This document shows positions 6,153 through 8,561 of a stretch of DNA of 8,561 nucleotides, piece by piece; positions within the stretch are counted from its first letter, which is position 1, and each line of letters starts with the position of its first letter. This stretch comes from Pseudomonadota bacterium. Its GTDB lineage: Bacteria; Pseudomonadota; Gammaproteobacteria; Xanthomonadales; Xanthomonadaceae. The stretch lies in the NCBI GenBank assembly GCA_023438325.1, contig JAEXRB010000155.1:1-8561 (forward strand), written 5' to 3'. A program made the position numbers and the translations under genes. Under the pieces are notes generated by a model, which was not told the origin of the DNA, made no database searches, and worked only from the letters and a program-made list of their open reading frames with translations.

Positions 6153-6614
6153 ATGGAGCTTCGTGATATGGAATATGTCGGATTTTGGCCGCGACTAGGT
6201 GCCGCAATCATTGACGCGATTCTTGTCAGCGTTATCACCCTTCCTGTCCTTACCTTGATTTATGGATCGTCTTATTGGACGAGCGACAAGTTTATCCATG
6301 GCCCTGCTGACTTCATAATTAGCTGGATCCTGCCAGCGATTGCCTATGTTTGGCTCTGGGTAGCAACTGGTCAAACGCCAGGTAAAATGGCAATTGGTGC
6401 CAGAATCGTTGATGCAGATACAGGCAGGAATATTTCAATCGGGAAAGCCATAGCCCGATATCTCTCCTACTTTATTAGTGCTATCGGACTCTTGATCGGC
6501 TACATATGGATTGGGTTTGACCCTAAAAAGCAAGGCTGGCATGACCACATCGCTCGCACCGTTGTGATCAGAAGCAAAAATCGTGGCCCTCAGCCAGTTC
6601 GATTTGAAGGCTAA
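6153..6614 (+). CDS. Cassette C5: RDD-family membrane protein
   Basis: This 153-aa inner-membrane protein belongs to the RDD family, named for one Arg and two Asp. Here they appear as FWPRLGAAIID (Arg14, Asp21) and GWHDHIARTVV (Asp131). The family loop TGQTPGKMAIGARIVD is at 72-87. Hydrophobic helices lie at about 17-37, 53-71 and 103-121. RDD proteins are small multi-pass membrane proteins; some have been linked to ion transport or export, but most have no known role, and nothing here says more. The start has a good ribosome site, GGGGAG at 6143-6148, 4 nt before the ATG. The TAA stop (6612-6614) lies in the attC inverse core. The codons are visibly more AT-rich than in the ccm-metX operon, fitting acquired DNA. 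Confidence 0.9.
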   Translation: MELRDMEYVGFWPRLGAAIIDAILVSVITLPVLTLIYGSSYWTSDKFIHGPADFIISWILPAIAYVWLWVATGQTPGKMAIGARIVDADTGRNISIGKAIARYLSYFISAIGLLIGYIWIGFDPKKQGWHDHIARTVVIRSKNRGPQPVRFEG

Positions 6615-6719
6615 CAGTTCGTTCAAGCCGACGTTGCTTCGTGGCCGCGCTTGCGGGTACGCTTGCAGCGTAACCCGCCGCTTGCCACTGCGCACCGCGG
6701 CTTAACTCAGGCGTTAGGT
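6609..6719 (+). other. attC site of cassette C5 (111 bp, long class)
   Basis: The inverse core is GGCTAAC (6609-6615), matching the unusual GTTAGCC core at the left end of this cassette; the right core is GTTAGGT (6713-6719). The tip folds as GCGGGT (6653-6658) and ACGC (6659-6662) against GCGT (6668-6671) and ACCCGC (6673-6678), with one bulged A. Confidence 0.93.
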
Positions 6720-6723
6720 GTGC

Positions 6724-7227
6724 ATGGATAATTCAATGCAAATTTTCGGACATGGCGTTATATCGCCCAGCGAACTGTGGAACCTCTATACGCGCGTTGC
6801 AGCCTCAGTCGACATCTGGCGGCCCGATTGCTTTGCAGCATCAGCTAAACAATGTGGCCTTAAACGAATCGCCGCTCGACGTGGATACTATAGTTTTTCT
6901 GGCCCATACGATTTGAAAGGCCAAGCTCCGGTTACAGCAGGGCACATTGAAGAGATACGGCTTTTTATTGGCAATGCACCAAGGGATGTCAGCACTGAGG
7001 TTTGGGAAGCCGAAAGCCCGAAAATTTCTATCCTGGCGTCCGACTATTCGGAAATGTTTAAGCGAGCACTCGGCACTCCTCGCTACGCTAACAACAATAC
7101 TATTTTTGAGTACGATGGCCATCGTATTCGGGTGCTCGCCACGAATTCAGTTTGGGTTGTACTCTCTAGTTTTGCCGTCAACGCCATGCTGCCAAATGAC
7201 TGGTGGCCCTCTCCGGTGCACACCTAA
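6724..7227 (+). CDS. Cassette C6 protein, unrecognised (167 aa)
   Basis: I do not recognise this protein. It reads as a genuine soluble alpha/beta protein with no signal peptide or membrane helix. It is rich in aromatics, including RRGYYSFSGPYDLKG and a C-terminal VNAMLPNDWWPSP. The start was set at the ATG at 6724; a GTG at 6718 in the same frame would lie inside the attC core, and an ATG at 6736 is also possible. The only ribosome-site-like sequence is AGGTG of the core itself (6716-6720). The TAA stop (7225-7227) is part of the next inverse core, the same packing as in C3, C5 and C7. Base composition is lower in GC than the host operon. Its fit to the cassette ends makes coding very likely. 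Confidence 0.8.
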   Translation: MDNSMQIFGHGVISPSELWNLYTRVAASVDIWRPDCFAASAKQCGLKRIAARRGYYSFSGPYDLKGQAPVTAGHIEEIRLFIGNAPRDVSTEVWEAESPKISILASDYSEMFKRALGTPRYANNNTIFEYDGHRIRVLATNSVWVVLSSFAVNAMLPNDWWPSPVHT

Positions 7228-7333
7228 CAATTCGTTCAAGCCGACCCCGCATCGTGGCGTCGGCCACGTGCCTGCGCTACGCTAGCACGCGTCCGCCACC
7301 CCGCTGCGGGGCGGCTTAACTCAGGCGTTAGGG
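7222..7333 (+). other. attC site of cassette C6 (112 bp, long class)
   Basis: The inverse core is ACCTAAC (7222-7228) and the core GTTAGGG (7327-7333). The outer sequence TTCGTTCAAGCCGA and CGGCTTAACTCAGGC is that of the long class. The centre is GC-rich and can fold on CGTGC with GCACG. Confidence 0.92.
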
Positions 7334-7338
7334 CTGGC

Positions 7339-7367
7339 TTGACAGATCGTATCCATTCGGATACATT
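7339..7367 (+). promoter_or_regulatory. Promoter of the C7 toxin-antitoxin operon
   Basis: A perfect -35 box TTGACA (7339-7344) is followed after 17 bp by TACATT (7362-7367, four of six matches to TATAAT). It starts at the last base of the cassette's complementary end. Only 5 nt separate the -10 box from the toxin ATG (7373), so transcription should begin at or within a few bases of the start codon. Confidence 0.75.
7349..7364. promoter_or_regulatory. Palindromic operator in the toxin-antitoxin promoter
   Basis: GTATCC (7349-7354) and GGATAC (7359-7364) form a perfect inverted repeat with a 4-bp spacer, lying between the -35 box and the -10 box and overlapping the latter. This is where an HTH antitoxin dimer would repress its own operon. 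The site is seen; the regulator is inferred. Confidence 0.75.
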
Positions 7368-7372
7368 GCGTT

Positions 7373-7675
7373 ATGCTCACTGTCTTACAAACGCCTGAGT
7401 TTGAGGCTTGGCTCAGGAAGCTCAAAGACCCTATCGCTATAGCACGTGTCGCAGCACGCATTCGCTCCGCTCAACATGGAAACTTTGGCGACTGCAAGCC
7501 GGTTGCTTCTGGCATTTCAGAGATGCGAGTGCATGTTGGTCCGGGCTACCGTCTCTACTATGCACGAAAAGGTGAAATCATTTACATCATGCTTTGTGGT
7601 GGCAACAAGTCCACCCAAGCAAAGGACATTGATCGTGCGATTAAGATCCTGTCTGATCTCGGAGAACTACCATGA
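7373..7675 (+). CDS. Cassette C7 toxin, RelE/HigB-type addiction module killer
   Basis: This 100-aa protein belongs to the phage Gp49-like/HigB group of the RelE-ParE superfamily (the HI1419-type killer proteins), which generally act as ribosome-dependent mRNA endonucleases. Visible family features are the N-terminal TPEFEAWLRKLKD (7-19), the basic helix IARVAARIRSAQHGNFGD (23-40), the core GISEMRVHVGPGYRLYY (47-63) and LCGGNKSTQAKDIDRAI (74-90). Length is full. The start ATG at 7373 has no room for a ribosome site after the predicted transcription start. It precedes its antitoxin, the order of HigBA-type modules, and its TGA overlaps the antitoxin ATG (7672-7675). Target and activity are inferred from family only. 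Confidence 0.92.
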   Translation: MLTVLQTPEFEAWLRKLKDPIAIARVAARIRSAQHGNFGDCKPVASGISEMRVHVGPGYRLYYARKGEIIYIMLCGGNKSTQAKDIDRAIKILSDLGELP

Positions 7676-7968
7676 CCTCTCTTAAACCCTTTGATGCTGC
7701 CGACTATCTCGAAAACGATGCAATCGTTTCGGAATATTTGAATGCTGCTCTGGAAGACGAGAATCCTAGTGTCTTTCTTCAAGCAATTGCAGACGTTGCT
7801 AAGGCTCGCGGCATGTCACAACTTGCCAAAGATACTGGGCTCGGCAGAGAGAGTCTGTACAAGGCGCTGGCACCAGGCGCAAAGCCTCGCTACGACACAG
7901 TCATGAAATTGGTCAAAGCCCTAGGTGTCGAGCTCCATGCAACAACAATGCACGCTAGCCAGCCCTAA
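7672..7968 (+). CDS. Cassette C7 antitoxin, HTH (HigA/HI1420-type)
   Basis: This 98-aa protein is the putative antidote partner of the toxin before it. The N-terminal part (about 6-45, with FDAADYLENDAIVSEYLNAAL) is the conserved start of HI1420-type antidotes. A helix-turn-helix lies at about 48-67 (MSQLAKDTGLGRESLYKAL), followed by the paired helix with DTVMKLVKALGVEL (75-88). In this family the protein neutralises the toxin by binding it and represses the operon, here probably at the palindrome 7349-7364. A good ribosome site GGAG (7661-7664) lies 7 nt before the ATG, much better than that of the toxin, which would favour antitoxin synthesis. The TAA stop (7966-7968) is in the attC inverse core. 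Confidence 0.92.
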   Translation: MTSLKPFDAADYLENDAIVSEYLNAALEDENPSVFLQAIADVAKARGMSQLAKDTGLGRESLYKALAPGAKPRYDTVMKLVKALGVELHATTMHASQP

Positions 7969-8074
7969 CAATTCGTTCAAGCCGAACTTGCTTCGTTACA
8001 CCGGCGCCGTGGCAGGTTAAGCTTGCCACGGCGCCGGCTGCACTTCGCAAGTCGGCTTAACTCAGGCGTTAGGC
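7963..8074 (+). other. attC site of cassette C7 (112 bp, long class)
   Basis: The inverse core is CCCTAAC (7963-7969) and the core GTTAGGC (8068-8074). The centre holds a perfect 14-bp stem (8001-8014 with 8024-8037) around a 9-nt loop, the longest uninterrupted stem among these sites. Confidence 0.93.
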
Positions 8075-8089
8075 CACACAGGAAGCTTC

Positions 8090-8521
8090 ATGGCTAGTAT
8101 CCGCAGTCCAATTCTTGTCGTTGCAGCAGGTCTAAGCGCACTCGCTGCGTTACTACATCTGGCATGTATCGCTGTTGGTGCTCCGGGGTATCGCCTGCTC
8201 GGCGCCGGAGAGGGGATGGCCCAGATGGCTTTATCCGGACATTGGTACCCAGCCGTAATCACATCGGTCATAGCTGCCATTTTGTTTGCTTGGTCACTGT
8301 ACGCTCTTTCAGGCTCGGGGCTTATCCGTCGGCTCCCTTTTCTTCGTACTGTTCTGATTGCAATTACAGGCGTCTACTTGCTACGGGGGGTTGCTTTCTT
8401 CCCTCTCATGGCTCACTTCCCAGGCAATAGCATGACTTTTTGGTACGTTAGCTCGGCCATTTGCCTGCTCTTTGGCGTTGTCCACTCTTTTGGTCTTCGT
8501 CAAGCCTGGTTAAACCTGTGA
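8090..8521 (+). CDS. Cassette C8: four-helix membrane protein, unrecognised (143 aa)
   Basis: This is a small hydrophobic protein with four likely membrane helices at about 8-29, 54-74, 83-105 and 116-134. Short loops carry GAPGYRLLGAGEGMAQ (30-45) and HWYP (51-54), and the C-terminus is short. I cannot name a family, so no function is proposed. The ATG at 8090 is well supported by AGGAAG (8080-8085), 4 nt upstream. The TGA stop is 10 bp before the next attC core, so here the stop is not borrowed from attC. It may also receive transcription from the toxin-antitoxin promoter of C7. As with C5, membrane proteins in this array bring their own good ribosome sites. Confidence 0.8.
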   Translation: MASIRSPILVVAAGLSALAALLHLACIAVGAPGYRLLGAGEGMAQMALSGHWYPAVITSVIAAILFAWSLYALSGSGLIRRLPFLRTVLIAITGVYLLRGVAFFPLMAHFPGNSMTFWYVSSAICLLFGVVHSFGLRQAWLNL

Positions 8522-8531
8522 GGCAGGTGTG

Positions 8532-8561
8532 GCCTAACAATTCATTCAAGCCGACGCCGCT
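8532..8561 (+). other. attC site of cassette C8, cut by window end
   Basis: The inverse core GCCTAAC (8532-8538) is followed by ATTCATTCAAGCCGACGCCGCT, matching the left half of the short-class sites attC1 and attC2. The right half lies outside the window. Confidence 0.85.

Larger units (their letters stand above)
3298..8561. mobile_element. chromosomal integron: intI, attI and cassette array (right end outside window)
   Basis: The unit is defined by an integrase on the minus strand, an attI region and a one-way series of cassettes, each closed by an attC site. Breakpoints (G^TT in the GTTRRRY cores) are after 4487, 4883, 5326, 5836, 6130, 6713, 7327 and 8068. The attC outer sequences are nearly identical (TAACAATTC[A/G]TTCAAGCCGA at the left, CGGCTTAA[C/T]TCAGG[C/T]GTTAG at the right), which marks a sedentary chromosomal array rather than a mixed clinical-type integron. 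No transposase, IS end or sulI/qac 3' segment is visible. The array continues past the window. Confidence 0.95.

Noticed and set aside
5863..6198. Plus-strand 111-aa frame from C4 into C5
   Set aside because: It runs through attC4 and overlaps the RDD gene in another frame; no domain.
4830..8561. CRISPR array
   Set aside because: The regularly recurring conserved sequences are attC sites, with long unequal gene-bearing intervals and hairpin structure, not short equal repeats and spacers.

Overview
The window looks like chromosomal DNA of a high-GC gammaproteobacterium of the order Xanthomonadales. This rests on the style of the ccm proteins, the MetX subtype, and the integron type. I cannot name the species from sequence alone.

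The left part (about 10-3270) is a tightly packed plus-strand operon of four genes: ccmG (dsbE), ccmH, ccmI and a metX-type alpha/beta-hydrolase acyltransferase. Each gene joins the next through an ATGA stop/start overlap. The three ccm products finish cytochrome c maturation in the periplasm: CcmG and CcmH handle apocytochrome thiols, and CcmI holds the apocytochrome for haem ligation. metX is a sulfur amino acid gene (homoserine or, as reported for this order, serine O-acylation). It ends 27 bp before a convergent gene.

The right part (3298 to the window end) is a chromosomal integron. An intact tyrosine recombinase, IntI, is read leftwards. It is followed by an attI region carrying two pairs of 9-bp direct repeats, then a cassette array read rightwards. 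Seven complete cassettes and almost all of an eighth are present: C1 4488-4883, C2 4884-5326, C3 5327-5836, C4 5837-6130, C5 6131-6713, C6 6714-7327, C7 7328-8068, C8 8069 onward. Their attC sites fall into a short 60-bp class (C1, C2, apparently C8) and a long 107-112-bp class (C3-C7), all sharing the same outer sequence.

Cassette contents: C1 an unrecognised 105-aa protein; C2 no convincing gene, only a weak reading frame; C3 a SnoaL/NTF2-like protein; C4 no credible gene; C5 an RDD-family membrane protein; C6 an unrecognised 167-aa protein; C7 a complete RelE/HigB-type toxin plus HTH antitoxin with its own promoter and palindromic operator; C8 an unrecognised four-helix membrane protein.

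The cassettes are economical. Several genes stop on the TAA that is part of the attC inverse core. In most cassettes the two ends are complementary for 12-13 bp, well past the 7-bp core. Cassette genes from C5 onward look visibly less GC-rich than the ccm-metX operon, consistent with foreign origin. The toxin-antitoxin pair probably helps hold the array in the chromosome.
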